A stretch of DNA of 64,000 nucleotides from Bin94 sp965215535 (GCA_965215535.1 OZ244063.1:1426001-1490000); one strand, 5' to 3'. Counted from the stretch's first letter, positions 23,744 through 33,090 are shown. Notes: generated from the letters alone by a model not told the origin. Translations and numbers: made by a program.

Positions 23744-25117
23744 ATGGCGAACCCGAATCCGATGTCGAAGCCGAATCCGAAGCGCCGGAGCGGAACCGCT
23801 CGCCAGACACAGGTGTCGCCGGGTCGCCGGATTGCAGCCGGGCTTCTGCGGCAGATGGAGGCTGGGCGGCGGCTGGACCGGTCCTGGGAGGAATCGGAGG
23901 CGCCGGGATCGCCGGAGCGCGGCTGGATTCGCACCCTGGCCTATGGGGTGGCGCGCCTGCGCGGGCGGATCGACTTCATTCTGGAGGCGGCGGGAGGGCG
24001 TTCCCTCTCCACCCTCGACCCCGAGGTGCAACTGGCGCTGCGCATGGGCGCCTTTCAGCTTCTTGCCATGGATGGTGTTCCCGCCTACGCGGCGGTCTCC
24101 GAGTCGGTCGAGCAGCTTCGGGGGACGCGAAGCCGCGCGGCTGCGGGTCTGGTCAATGCGGTGTTGCGCAAGGTTGCCGCCCGCCCCTGGAGCGAGGACG
24201 ATTTTCCGGATCCCGAGCGCGACCCCGAGGGATTTCTGGCCTCCTGGGGATCACATCCGCGCTGGCTCGCGCGCCGCTGGATCGACGCCTTCGGATTTTC
24301 TGCCGCGCGCCGCCTGATCGAAGCCAACAACCTGGAACCGGTTGTGTATCTGCGGCCCCTGGCCATGGGCGCAACCGAGGCCGCCGCCGAGCTTGCCGCC
24401 GCCGGATTCACGCTCCGGGGACCGCCCCTTCATGGCGCCATTCCCCTGGGGCCCGGCACCGACCCTGCCGCCGCCCTGGCGCTCTTTCCCGGAGTCGTGC
24501 AGGACCCTGCGGCCGCCCTGGTCGCCGACTTCATTGCCCCCCCACCCGGCTCCCTGGTCGCCGATCTCTGCGCGGCTCCCGGGGGCAAGGCGCTGGCGCT
24601 GGCCGCCACCGGAGCGCGGGTTCTTGCGGCCGACCGGTCGCGCATTCGTCTGCAGCGCCTCTCCCAGAGCAGCGAGCGGATGCGTTCCTTCTCCTTCGCT
24701 CCGGTCCCCTGGGTCGTTGCCGCCGACGCCGCGCACCCGCCGCTGGCCCGGGCGGAGACGCTTCTGCTCGATGTACCCTGCAGTGGAACCGGCACCCTGC
24801 GCCGCCACCCCGACGGTCGCTGGCGACTCAGCGCAGATCGGATTGCGGAGCTGGCCGCGGTGCAGACCTCAATCCTGGAAGGCGCGGCCACCGCAGTACC
24901 GCCGGGCGGGCTCCTTGTGTACGCTACATGTGCGCTCGAACCCGAGGAGAACCGGATGCGGATCGACGATTTCCTGCATCGCCACCCCGATTTTGCGATT
25001 GAGACGGGCCCCGCGCCGAAGCGCTTTCAGGACAACCGGGGCTGTCTGGAGATTCTGCCCCAGGAGAGCGGCTGCGATGGGGCCTTTGCGGCCCGGTTGC
25101 GACGGAGGCCGGGGTAG
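23744..25117 (+). CDS. rsmB: 16S rRNA (cytosine-967-C5)-methyltransferase RsmB-like
   Basis: This NusB-RsmB-type protein has about 457 residues from MANPNPMSKP. The N-terminal NusB-like domain includes IAAGLLRQMEAG, LAYGVARLRGRIDFIL, LRMGAFQLLAMDGVPAYAAVSE and AGLVNAVLRKV. The SAM-dependent part has VADLCAAPGGKALALAA, then LLDVPCSGTGTLRRHPDGRWR and VYATCALEPEENR, carrying the two catalytic Cys residues. The frame is open upstream through thiG, but the ATG at 23744 gives the family-like N-terminus. It methylates C967 of 16S rRNA in relatives. Confidence 0.93.
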   Translation: MANPNPMSKPNPKRRSGTARQTQVSPGRRIAAGLLRQMEAGRRLDRSWEESEAPGSPERGWIRTLAYGVARLRGRIDFILEAAGGRSLSTLDPEVQLALRMGAFQLLAMDGVPAYAAVSESVEQLRGTRSRAAAGLVNAVLRKVAARPWSEDDFPDPERDPEGFLASWGSHPRWLARRWIDAFGFSAARRLIEANNLEPVVYLRPLAMGATEAAAELAAAGFTLRGPPLHGAIPLGPGTDPAAALALFPGVVQDPAAALVADFIAPPPGSLVADLCAAPGGKALALAATGARVLAADRSRIRLQRLSQSSERMRSFSFAPVPWVVAADAAHPPLARAETLLLDVPCSGTGTLRRHPDGRWRLSADRIAELAAVQTSILEGAATAVPPGGLLVYATCALEPEENRMRIDDFLHRHPDFAIETGPAPKRFQDNRGCLEILPQESGCDGAFAARLRRRPG

Positions 25118-25121
25118 CAGG

Positions 25122-26057
25122 ATGGCGCGCGCACCTTCATCGGGCCAGGACGGCTTCCTGGGCAGCTCGATTCGGCGGCGGCGCTGGGGACGGCGTGGCG
25201 CTCGCGGGGGCGGGGGCAGCGCCAAAGGCCCCGCGCCGGAGCCGCAGCAGAGGGAACCGGGGGCGAAGCAGGGCCGGGGAGGCCGCCGGGGGCGGGGACG
25301 CGCGCTGGTGGCCGCGCTCGTCACGGCTGGCGTGGGTCTGGGGGGCGGCTACCTCTATGCGGTGATCATTCTCTTTCCGGTCTCCAACACTCCCGTCCTC
25401 CTGCAACAGGTTCCCGATCTGCGCGGCCAGCCCCTTGCGCTGGCTCTGGCGGTCCTGTCCGATTCGGGGCTCGCCGCCAATCCCGTGGATTCGGTTCGGC
25501 ACCCGCAGATCGCCCTCGGCCAAGTCATCGGCCAGAGTCCTCTTCCCGGCTTCACCGCCCTTCCCGGCCACCCCGTTCGCCTGACCGTCTCGGCGGGTCG
25601 CGAGGTGCGTCCCGTGCCCGACCTCACCCGGCTCGATGGCGCCCGCGCCGCCGAACTCCTTGTTGCAGGAGGATTTCTGGTCACCGCCGACACGATCGAA
25701 TCGACTGCGCCGGCAGGCCGCATTCTGGAGATCGATCCCGCGCCCGGCTCCGAGCTGGAGCTTCCGGCCCAGGTTCGCCTTGCGATCAGCCAGGGTCCGC
25801 CCACCCTTCCGATGCCCAACCTGAGCGGTCTCTCGCTGGGCGAGGCCTTTGCCCTGCTGCGTTCGCACGGCCTGCTTCTGGGCGAGGTGGATCGCCGCTA
25901 CAGTCTGTTGAATGTGGGTCGCGTCTTCGGCCAGAGCCCTGCAATGGGTGAAGAGGTTGTGGCCGGAACCCGGGTTCGCCTTGCAATCGGACAGCCGATC
26001 CGGATGCGCGACGATCTCCCGATTCCTGCAGGCCGCCCCCCCGGAGCACGCCGATGA
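25122..26057 (+). CDS. Membrane-anchored PASTA-domain protein
   Basis: The 311-residue product has a basic, Gly-rich cytoplasmic tail (about residues 15-60), one membrane segment (ALVAALVTAGVGLGGGYLYAV), and three PASTA repeats outside: VPDLRGQPLALALAVLSDSG, VPDLTRLDGARAAELLVAGG and MPNLSGLSLGEAFALLRSHG. PASTA domains usually bind peptidoglycan fragments in PrkC-type kinases or penicillin-binding proteins. No kinase or transpeptidase part is present here. It lies between rsmB and a thioredoxin gene (ATGA overlap with the latter), and may have a cell-wall sensing or scaffold role. Confidence 0.85.
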   Translation: MARAPSSGQDGFLGSSIRRRRWGRRGARGGGGSAKGPAPEPQQREPGAKQGRGGRRGRGRALVAALVTAGVGLGGGYLYAVIILFPVSNTPVLLQQVPDLRGQPLALALAVLSDSGLAANPVDSVRHPQIALGQVIGQSPLPGFTALPGHPVRLTVSAGREVRPVPDLTRLDGARAAELLVAGGFLVTADTIESTAPAGRILEIDPAPGSELELPAQVRLAISQGPPTLPMPNLSGLSLGEAFALLRSHGLLLGEVDRRYSLLNVGRVFGQSPAMGEEVVAGTRVRLAIGQPIRMRDDLPIPAGRPPGARR

Positions 26058-26644
26058 GCCCCGCCGGCACTTCGCAAAACAGTCCTGCGCGAAGCAGCCG
26101 CGCACCCTATCTCTGGGCGCTTCTGGTTGTGGCTGTTGTGGTGACAGTGGCGTGGTTCGGTCGCGACAACATCCAACCGGCCATCGCGGGGTCTCCGGCC
26201 CCCGATTTTGCGGTTGTGGACGGCGCGGGGGCACCCGTAACCCTGGCCAGCTTCGAGGGCAAGGTCGTTCTGCTCAACATTTGGGCGACCTGGTGCGGAC
26301 CCTGCCGCGAAGAGATGCCCTCCATGCAGCGCCTCTACGAATCCTTCCCCCGCGACCGCTTCGAGATTGCCGCCGTCAGCATCGACGCACCCTTCGGCAG
26401 TCGCGATCCATCGGGAAATCCCGGGGGCGATCCCATTGCCTTCGCCACCGCCCTGGGGCTGACCTTCCCCATTCTGCTCAATCCCTCGGGCGACATTCAG
26501 CGCACCTACCAGACAACGGGGGTGCCGGAATCCTTTCTGATCAGCGCCGACGGAATCATATACAAGAAGGTGGCCGGTGCAACGAATTGGGATTCGGAGG
26601 CCAATCTCGAACTTGTGCGTCGCCTTGTCGAGGCGGGAGAATGA
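26054..26644 (+). CDS. TlpA/ResA-type membrane-anchored thioredoxin
   Basis: The 196-residue protein has an N-terminal membrane anchor (YLWALLVVAVVVTVAWF) and a periplasmic thioredoxin fold with the redox site WATWCGPC. It also has EEMPSMQRLYESF, a cis-Pro region TTGVPESFLIS and a TlpA-type insert around SIDAPFG. It probably reduces cytochrome c apoproteins or other exported thiols. It overlaps the PASTA gene by 4 bp. The GDPIAFATALGLTFPILLN part is typical of the family. Confidence 0.92.
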   Translation: MSPAGTSQNSPARSSRAPYLWALLVVAVVVTVAWFGRDNIQPAIAGSPAPDFAVVDGAGAPVTLASFEGKVVLLNIWATWCGPCREEMPSMQRLYESFPRDRFEIAAVSIDAPFGSRDPSGNPGGDPIAFATALGLTFPILLNPSGDIQRTYQTTGVPESFLISADGIIYKKVAGATNWDSEANLELVRRLVEAGE

Positions 26645-26652
26645 ACTAATGC

Positions 26653-26666
26653 ACAATATATATTGT
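26653..26666. promoter_or_regulatory. 14-bp perfect AT palindrome (operator-like)
   Basis: ACAATATATATTGT is a perfect palindrome in a 147-bp AT-rich gap between the thioredoxin and ybbR genes. A regulator binding site or promoter of the ybbR-tsaD-lgt block is possible. Confidence 0.45.
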
Positions 26667-26791
26667 TGTATGCCATTCGCGAATCGTGACAACAAAGGTT
26701 GTATAAATTGTGACATGATTTTCGATCTGTTGATGCACAACCACCGAACGGCGTCCGCGCGCTTGTACACCCGGCGCGTCCGGCAGGGGCC

Positions 26792-27769
26792 ATGGGGGAC
26801 TTTCCCATGTCGCTGATCGGCGTTGTTACCCGCAACTGGAGAATCAAGATCGCCTCCTTTGCGCTGGCGGTGCTTCTCTGGGGAACGATGCGGCTCACCG
26901 ACGATCAGGTCAGCCGGCTCGAAATTGCGCAGGTGCAGGTGCAGGTCGATCAGGCCGATCCCGGTTGGCTGCTGCGCGGCGCCCCCTCGCCTGCGGCGGT
27001 CGACATGACTGTAAGCGGCCCGATGGGCGATCTCCTGCGGGCGGCGATGGCCGAACCGGTCATTGTGATTCCGGTGGATTCGGTGCCCGAAGGCGACCTT
27101 CTCTTCGAACTGACCAACGACTGGGTGCGCAACCTGGACCGCGGCAGCGTCACCATCGAGGATTTTGCGCCCAGCTCGGTGCGCCTTCTCTTCGAGCGCT
27201 ACCGCGTCGATGAAATCCCCGTCTCGATGCGCCTGACCGGACGGCTGGCCGATTCCCTGGCGCTTCTGGCCGAGCCGCGCTCCACCCTTCTCTTTGCCCA
27301 GGTGCGAGGCCCCGAAAGCGAGGTGGACGCTCTCGAGGCGGTCTTCCTGCATCCCTTCGATCTCGCGCGGGTGACGGGATCGGGCCGCTTCGAGGTCGAT
27401 GTCGATACCGCACGCCTGGGCGAGCTCCTGGTCACCCCCACCGCAGGCACAATTATTGTCGAGGCCGCGCCGCGCGAAGAGCGGGTCTTCGGGCCGCTCG
27501 CGGTGGGCTTTCCGGCGACGGACGATCTGCTCCTCATGCCGGATTCGCTTCCGGTGACGCTGTCGGGAGCGGCGGCGCTCCTGGATGCGGTCGATCCGGC
27601 AACGTTGCAGATACGGGTCACCGCCACGCCGACGGCGGTGCTGCGCGCACTGCAAGAGAGCGCCGAGGGCGAGGTGCGGGTGGCGGTGGAGCTTGCAGGG
27701 CTGCCCCCCTTCCTGGAGCGCGTGCCGGGAAGCGATTCGGTGACGGTGCGCCGGGTCCAGCTCCCATGA
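26792..27769 (+). CDS. YbbR-like domain protein
   Basis: The 325-residue product starts MGDFPMSLIGVVTRNWRIKI and has one N-terminal membrane segment (ASFALAVLLWGTM), as in CdaR/YbbR proteins. Several YbbR-type beta domains follow outside the membrane (for example IPVSMRLTGRL and ITVEVAP-like IIVEAAPREERVFG). In Firmicutes YbbR regulates the diadenylate cyclase CdaA, but no cdaA lies beside it here. The last codons overlap tsaD by 4 bp. Function in this organism is unknown. Confidence 0.8.
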   Translation: MGDFPMSLIGVVTRNWRIKIASFALAVLLWGTMRLTDDQVSRLEIAQVQVQVDQADPGWLLRGAPSPAAVDMTVSGPMGDLLRAAMAEPVIVIPVDSVPEGDLLFELTNDWVRNLDRGSVTIEDFAPSSVRLLFERYRVDEIPVSMRLTGRLADSLALLAEPRSTLLFAQVRGPESEVDALEAVFLHPFDLARVTGSGRFEVDVDTARLGELLVTPTAGTIIVEAAPREERVFGPLAVGFPATDDLLLMPDSLPVTLSGAAALLDAVDPATLQIRVTATPTAVLRALQESAEGEVRVAVELAGLPPFLERVPGSDSVTVRRVQLP

Positions 27770-28851
27770 CTGCCCCCCTGAACGCTCCCATTCTCGGAAT
27801 CGAGACAACCTGCGACGAGACCTCGGCCGCCGTCCTGAATGCCGATGGCACGATGGCAAGTCTTGTCATTCACTCCCAGGACGTTCACCGCATCTACGGC
27901 GGGGTTGTGCCGGAGCTCGCGGCCCGCGACCACCTCAAGCGCATCGAGCCGGTCGTTGCGGCGGCGCTCGCGGACGCGGGGCTCGCGCGGTCCGATCTCG
28001 GCGCCATTGCGGTTGCGGCGGCCCCCGGGCTGATCGGCGCGCTCCTCGTCGGCGTCACCTGGTCGCGCGCGGCGGCCTTTGCCCTGGGCATTCCCTGGAT
28101 TCCGGTTCACCACATGGAGGGACATCTCTTCGGTCCCCTCCTGGAAGATCCCGAAGCCGAACCGCCCTTTGTCGCCCTCCTGGTTTCGGGGGGACACACT
28201 CTTCTGCTCTGGGTTCCGCGCTGGGGCCGCTATCATCTCCTGGGCGAAACCCGCGACGACGCCGCCGGCGAGGCCTTCGACAAGGTGGCGCGCCTGCTCG
28301 GGCTGCCGTACCCGGGCGGACCGGCGGTGCAACGGCTGGCCGAGGCGGGAGATCCGCACCGCTACGATTTTCCGCGCCCGATGCTGGCTCCGGGCGGGCG
28401 CAGCGCCGACAACAGCTACGATTTCTCCTTCTCGGGGCTCAAGACGGCGGTTGCACAGAGGGTGGCCGCGCTGGAGGCCGCAGGCGATCTGGATGCCGAG
28501 CGGGCCCATGTGGCGGCCGCGTTCCAGGAGGCCGTCGTCGATGTCCTGACCACGCGCACCCTTGCGGCGACGGCGGCCACGGGGTGCAATCGCGTTCTTC
28601 TCGGCGGCGGGGTGTCGGCCAACGCGCCTCTCTGCAACCGCTTCCGGGCGAAGCTGGCCCCGCACGGCCGACTCTTCGCGGGATCTCCGCGAATCTCGCT
28701 CGACAACGGCGCCATGATCGCGCGCGCCGGGCTCTTCCGGCTGCACTGCCCCGACGATGCGGACGGCACCGAAGCGCTCGGCGCGGCCCGGGCCCGCGCG
28801 CCACTTCCGGGAATGGTGCGGGGATTCCCCGGCAGCCCCGATCCACATTGA
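27766..28851 (+). CDS. tsaD: tRNA N6-adenosine threonylcarbamoyltransferase TsaD
   Basis: TsaD attaches threonylcarbamoyl to A37 of ANN-decoding tRNAs with TsaB and TsaE. The 361-residue protein has ILGIETTCDETSAAVL, the metal-binding HHMEGHLFG, LVSGGHTLLL, DDAAGEAFDKVARLLGLPYPGGPAVQ, FSFSGLKTAV and VLLGGGVSANAPL. All family blocks are present. It overlaps ybbR, and lgt follows after 70 bp. Confidence 0.96.
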   Translation: MTAPLNAPILGIETTCDETSAAVLNADGTMASLVIHSQDVHRIYGGVVPELAARDHLKRIEPVVAAALADAGLARSDLGAIAVAAAPGLIGALLVGVTWSRAAAFALGIPWIPVHHMEGHLFGPLLEDPEAEPPFVALLVSGGHTLLLWVPRWGRYHLLGETRDDAAGEAFDKVARLLGLPYPGGPAVQRLAEAGDPHRYDFPRPMLAPGGRSADNSYDFSFSGLKTAVAQRVAALEAAGDLDAERAHVAAAFQEAVVDVLTTRTLAATAATGCNRVLLGGGVSANAPLCNRFRAKLAPHGRLFAGSPRISLDNGAMIARAGLFRLHCPDDADGTEALGAARARAPLPGMVRGFPGSPDPH

Positions 28852-28921
28852 AGAGCCCCTCCTCTGCGGTTACTCTCAATTTTGGCCAAATGTTCACAGC
28901 CTCCTGAACTTCTGCCCAACC

Positions 28922-29833
28922 ATGTATCCAATCCTCTTCCACTTCCCCGAATGGATGCCGCTCCTGGGCGGTGCGCCGATCACCTCCTTCGGTGCCATGA
29001 TGCTGGCCGCCTTCGCGACCGCCGGCTATCTGCTCCGGGCCGAGATGCAGCGCATGGGGCACGACCCCGAGATCGCGTGGGATCTGCTCTTCTGGGCAGT
29101 GATTGGTGGCGTGGTGGGGGCCCGCATCTACTACGCGCTGCTCAACTATCCGCGCTTCGTCGCCGATCCGCTGGGAATGATCCTGGCTCGCGGCGGCATG
29201 GTCTGGTACGGGGGATTTCTCCTCGCGGCGGCCCTGGTCGTGCACCGGATTCGCAAGCTCGGGCTGCCGCTGGCACAGATTGCCGATGGCACCGCGCCGG
29301 CGCTGGCACTGGCGTATGCGGTCGGAAGAATCGGGTGCTTCCTGGTGGGCGACGACTACGGCCGGCCAACCGACTCCTGGGTGGGGATCGCCTTCCCCAA
29401 TGGCGCACCGCCCACCCATGTCAACACAATTGAGCAACAGTTCGGCATTGCGGTCGATCCGGCGCTGGTTGAAAAGTATGGCGAGATCGTGCCCGTTCAC
29501 CCGACGCAGCTCTACGAGACCGGGCTCTCGAGTCTGATTTTTGCCTTTCTCTGGTCGCAGCGGCGCCGGGGGCATCCACCGGGCTGGATCTTCATGGCCT
29601 GGCTGGCGCTCGCGGGGGTTGAACGCTTCATCATCGAGATCTTCCGCGCCAAGGACGACCGCTTCTTCGGATTCCTGACTCTGGCGCAGGCGATCTCGCT
29701 GGTGCTGGTGGCGGTGGGGGTCTTCTCCATGACCAGACTGGGCCAGGCCGGGAAGGCAACGGCGTCTTCGGGGACCGCACCCGGTTCAGGCAAGGGTGGA
29801 CGCGCGCGCCGCGGCGGATCCCGCGCCAGGTGA
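28922..29833 (+). CDS. lgt: Prolipoprotein diacylglyceryl transferase
   Basis: Lgt attaches diacylglycerol to the lipobox Cys of prelipoproteins in the inner membrane. The 303-residue product has about seven membrane segments, GARIYYALLNY, GGMVWYGGFLLAA, the signature AYAVGRIGCFLVGDDYGRPT, and VHPTQLYE. The signature reads C and V where many Lgt have N and I. The C-terminus is extended by a Gly/Ser/Arg-rich tail. The start ATG gives MYPILFHFPEW. The following phosphoesterase starts in the stop codon. Confidence 0.94.
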   Translation: MYPILFHFPEWMPLLGGAPITSFGAMMLAAFATAGYLLRAEMQRMGHDPEIAWDLLFWAVIGGVVGARIYYALLNYPRFVADPLGMILARGGMVWYGGFLLAAALVVHRIRKLGLPLAQIADGTAPALALAYAVGRIGCFLVGDDYGRPTDSWVGIAFPNGAPPTHVNTIEQQFGIAVDPALVEKYGEIVPVHPTQLYETGLSSLIFAFLWSQRRRGHPPGWIFMAWLALAGVERFIIEIFRAKDDRFFGFLTLAQAISLVLVAVGVFSMTRLGQAGKATASSGTAPGSGKGGRARRGGSRAR

Positions 29834-30747
29834 TCATCCTGCATGCGGCCGATCTGCACTTCGGTAAGGCGCACCGGCCCGAGGCGGCCGAGGCCCTGTT
29901 GCATCTGGCAGATGAGGTAGATGCCGACGCAGTTGTCATTGCCGGCGATCTCACCAAGCGCGCAAAGAAGCGGGAATATCTGGCCGCAAAGGACTTCCTA
30001 GCCCGGCTGGCGCCCCGCCCGGTCATTGTCACAATGGGCAATCACGATGTGCCGCTCTATCGCATATGGGAACGGCTCCTGGCACCCTATGCAAAGTTCC
30101 GCCGCTACATTGGCGAAACCCAGCCCATCCGCGACATCCACAAGGAATGCCCTCTGCCCGCCCGCTTCGCGGCGCTCAACTCGTCCGCTCCCTACAGCGC
30201 CATCGTCAATGGGCGCATTACCCGAACCCAGCTCTCCCATGCCGCTCTTGCCTTCGCCTTCGCTCCGGGGGGGGAACAGGGCGTGCTGCGCATTCTCGTT
30301 CTCCATCACGCCCTGGTCGATCCCGGCGACGGCGAGCGCATTCAGCCCTTTCCCGATGCCCGCAAGATGATCTGTCATGCGCGCGGCTGGGGAGTCGATC
30401 TGATTCTGAGCGGACACATTCACCGTTCGCATCTTGGCTGGGGGGTGTGCGACCCCGAGAGCTTCGATGCAGACAGAGCCTTCAACGATCCCTTTCGCTT
30501 TGTGCCGCTGGGGGAAAAGCGCGGCATTCCGGTGCTCATTGCCGGAACCGCTTCGTCGCTGCGCGGCCGGGGGCCCGAACGGGGAATGAACTCGGTCAAT
30601 GTGATTGTGGCCAGCGACTCCGAAATGGAGGCTGTCGTGTATCTCTATTCCGACAAATTAAAGAAATTCGAACGCTGGAAGTCCCGCCGCTATCCCCGCC
30701 AGCCCTCTGCGCCAGGGTTGGACCCCAGGGAATCCGCCGGGATATAG
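29830..30747 (+). CDS. Calcineurin-like metallophosphoesterase (CpdA-like)
   Basis: The 305-residue protein carries the complete dinuclear metal set: HAADLHFGKA, VVIAGDLTKRAK, VTMGNHDVP, LVLHHALVDP and LSGHIHRSHLG. It belongs to the class III cyclic-nucleotide phosphodiesterase/CpdA group, although the true substrate cannot be told from sequence. The GTG start overlaps the lgt stop. The C-terminus is Arg/Pro-rich. A repeat-element copy begins about 60 bp downstream. Confidence 0.9.
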   Translation: MIILHAADLHFGKAHRPEAAEALLHLADEVDADAVVIAGDLTKRAKKREYLAAKDFLARLAPRPVIVTMGNHDVPLYRIWERLLAPYAKFRRYIGETQPIRDIHKECPLPARFAALNSSAPYSAIVNGRITRTQLSHAALAFAFAPGGEQGVLRILVLHHALVDPGDGERIQPFPDARKMICHARGWGVDLILSGHIHRSHLGWGVCDPESFDADRAFNDPFRFVPLGEKRGIPVLIAGTASSLRGRGPERGMNSVNVIVASDSEMEAVVYLYSDKLKKFERWKSRRYPRQPSAPGLDPRESAGI

Positions 30748-30789
30748 CTCAGTGCGCGCCCGACATTTGTCCACGGACTGCGGCATCCC

Positions 30790-33090
30790 GTGAATACACG
30801 CCGGACGCCATTCGCGTGGCGCTGCATCCGCGCCGAGCCGCTGCGCTCTGCGTTGATTCCTGTCCACATGGCGCTGACGCTGGCGGGGGCGGCTCTCTCT
30901 TCCTCTGCGCTTCGGGCCCAAGTTGTGCGTCAGGAGATCGTTCGGGTCGAGTTCACAGGCAATCTTGCCTTCTCCGACGCCGAGCTGCGCCGGGCCGTCG
31001 TGACTGCTGCATCGAGCTGCCCCACGATCCTGGCTCTGACCTGTGCCATCGGGCTCGATTGGCTGCGTGACCGCCAGTACTTCAGCGAGCGCATTCTGGC
31101 CGACGATGTCAACCGCCTGCAACAGCTCTACCGCGCCAACGGATTCAGGGGAACCGGGGTCGCGCCCCGGGTCGATCGCGCCGAGGACGGCGCCGTGGCC
31201 GTCACCTTCGAGATCAGCGAGGGAATGCTCTTCCGGGTGGGTTCGGTCGTTCTGGTGGGCGATCCGCTTCCGGCTGCCGTCGATCTGATGGGCGATTTCC
31301 CCGTCGCGCCCGGCGACCCGGCCAGCTATCTGCTGATTGCTGCCCGCGACACCCTTGCCGAACGCCTGCAGAATGTCGGCTATGCCCACGCCGAGGTCTT
31401 CTACGGCTTCGACCGATCGCGCGACAGCGACACGGCTTCGGTCACCTACCGGATCGATCTCGGCCCCCCCACCCGCTTCGGCTCGATCGAGGTGGCCGGC
31501 AACCGCCGCCTCGACGACGACGTCATCCTGGCGCGGCTCCCCTTCCGCGAGGGCGACCCCTTTCGCCAGAGCGCAATTGTCGAGGGTCAGCGCAGCCTGC
31601 ACGAACTCGGCATCATTGCGCGCGCGCAGCTCAGCCGCGACACGGCCCGCATGACGGTCGATTCGGTGATGCCGATCCGCGTCGATGTGGTCGAGGGCGA
31701 TCTGCACCGGCTCCGCTTCGGCGGAGGCGCGAACAGCGCGGAGTGCTTCAATGTAGAGGGACGCTGGGCGAGCCGGAACTTCCTGGGCGGAGGGCGCACT
31801 CTGCAGGTGCAGGCCCGGCTTTCGCACCTTCTGGCCGATGTGCTTGGCTCGACGCCGCTCTGCGCCCAGGTCGGCCAGGGCCAGTTCGGGCGGCTCAACT
31901 GGCTGGCCGGCATCGACTTCAGCGCGCCTTCCTTCCTCTCGCAGCGCAACACTCTGCGGTTGGGGGTCTTCGCCGAGCGGCAGTCGCGCCGCAACATCTT
32001 TGTGCGCGATGCACTGGGATTGGATCTCGGCTTTGGCCGCGCGGTCGGCCCGGGGTCGGTTCTCGGGGCCCGCTTTCGCCCACAGCTCAGCCGCCTCGCC
32101 GCCGCCGAGGTCACCCTCTGCGCCGCCTTCCTGGCCTGCACCCCCGACGATATCGAGGCGTTGTCAAGCGCCAACTGGCTTTCTCCGGTCGCCCTCTCCT
32201 TCAGCCGCGACCGCAGCGACAACATCTTCAATCCGGCCACCGGTTCGCGCACTCTGGTCGATCTGGAGTTTGCCGGGCGACCCACCGGATCGGATTACGC
32301 CTATCTGCGCGCCTTCACCGACGCCAGCCTCTACAATCGGGTCGGAAGCGGATCGGTTCTGGCGCTGCGTCTCCGAGCCGGATGGATCCTTGCGGGCGGC
32401 TTTCGCGGAGCTGCGGGCGATGATCGCTTCACCGATGTGGTTCCCTCGGAGAAGCGCTTCTATGGCGGCGGCCCGAACAGCGTGCGCGGCTTCGATCAGA
32501 ATACGCTCGGTCCGCGCAGCCTCTCAATCGGCGTCGAGGAGCTGCTGCGCCGTCCCGCCCCCGGATCGAACCCGACCTGCACCCCCGAATCGGTTCGGGC
32601 CCGAAGCTGTGACGCCTCGTCCCTTCGCGAGGGCGATCTCTTCCAGCTTCGCCCGATCGGGGGCCTCTCCACTCTCGAGGCGAGCGCCGAACTGCGCTTC
32701 CCGCTGGCCGGCAACGACTGGGGGGGCGCTCTCTTTGTCGACGTTGGCCAGGTGTGGCCGCAGGAACCGGTGTCAGGGGCGCTGGAGATGAGCCCCGGGC
32801 TGGGGATTCGCTATAACTCCCCCTTCGGTCCCTTTCGGCTGGATATCGCCTATTCCTTCGGCGACGAAGAGCCGCTGCAGGTGATTACTTCGCAGATTCG
32901 TCCCTGGCGCGCAGCCGTGGACGGGGCCGCCGACCGGATTGACATCGCTGCGCCGGGGAGCGCCGCCGAGCCGATCGACTGGGTGGTCTCCGAGGATCTG
33001 GCCATCCTGCCCCCGGTGCTCTTCGGCGATCCTCCCGGATTCTCGCTGCGGCGCTTCCAGCTTCAGTTCTCCATCGGACAGGCGTTTTGA
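30790..33090 (+). CDS. Omp85-family outer-membrane protein (BamA/TamA-like)
   Basis: The 766-residue product has POTRA-type domains (IVRVEFTGNLAFSDAELR; GMLFRVGSVVLVG; RFGSIEVAGNRRLDDDVI) and a C-terminal barrel with the loop-6 motif NSVRGFDQ after RFYGGGP. It ends in an aromatic, as such barrels do. Barrel proteins of this family insert or export other outer-membrane proteins. The signal region is odd. From the GTG at 30790 the first ~22 residues are encoded by a copy of the dispersed repeat, then MALTLAGAALSSSALRAQ supplies the hydrophobic core. An ATG at 30868 could also start translation. With fewer POTRA domains than BamA, a TamA-like role is as likely. Confidence 0.87.
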   Translation: MNTRRTPFAWRCIRAEPLRSALIPVHMALTLAGAALSSSALRAQVVRQEIVRVEFTGNLAFSDAELRRAVVTAASSCPTILALTCAIGLDWLRDRQYFSERILADDVNRLQQLYRANGFRGTGVAPRVDRAEDGAVAVTFEISEGMLFRVGSVVLVGDPLPAAVDLMGDFPVAPGDPASYLLIAARDTLAERLQNVGYAHAEVFYGFDRSRDSDTASVTYRIDLGPPTRFGSIEVAGNRRLDDDVILARLPFREGDPFRQSAIVEGQRSLHELGIIARAQLSRDTARMTVDSVMPIRVDVVEGDLHRLRFGGGANSAECFNVEGRWASRNFLGGGRTLQVQARLSHLLADVLGSTPLCAQVGQGQFGRLNWLAGIDFSAPSFLSQRNTLRLGVFAERQSRRNIFVRDALGLDLGFGRAVGPGSVLGARFRPQLSRLAAAEVTLCAAFLACTPDDIEALSSANWLSPVALSFSRDRSDNIFNPATGSRTLVDLEFAGRPTGSDYAYLRAFTDASLYNRVGSGSVLALRLRAGWILAGGFRGAAGDDRFTDVVPSEKRFYGGGPNSVRGFDQNTLGPRSLSIGVEELLRRPAPGSNPTCTPESVRARSCDASSLREGDLFQLRPIGGLSTLEASAELRFPLAGNDWGGALFVDVGQVWPQEPVSGALEMSPGLGIRYNSPFGPFRLDIAYSFGDEEPLQVITSQIRPWRAAVDGAADRIDIAAPGSAAEPIDWVVSEDLAILPPVLFGDPPGFSLRRFQLQFSIGQAF
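30807..30855 (-). repeat. Dispersed repeat copy (partial) inside the Omp85 signal region
   Basis: In reverse orientation this stretch matches the core of the 174-bp repeat (GGCGCTGCATCCG.GC.G.GC followed by CGCTGCGCTCTGCGTTG). The flanking bases from about 30771 (TCCACGGACTGC) also match the unit. Confidence 0.75.

Noticed and set aside
30735..30800. tRNA-like GATATAGCTCAGT at 30739
   Set aside because: Only the D-arm-like string is present; no anticodon or T arm can be folded, and it adjoins a repeat copy.
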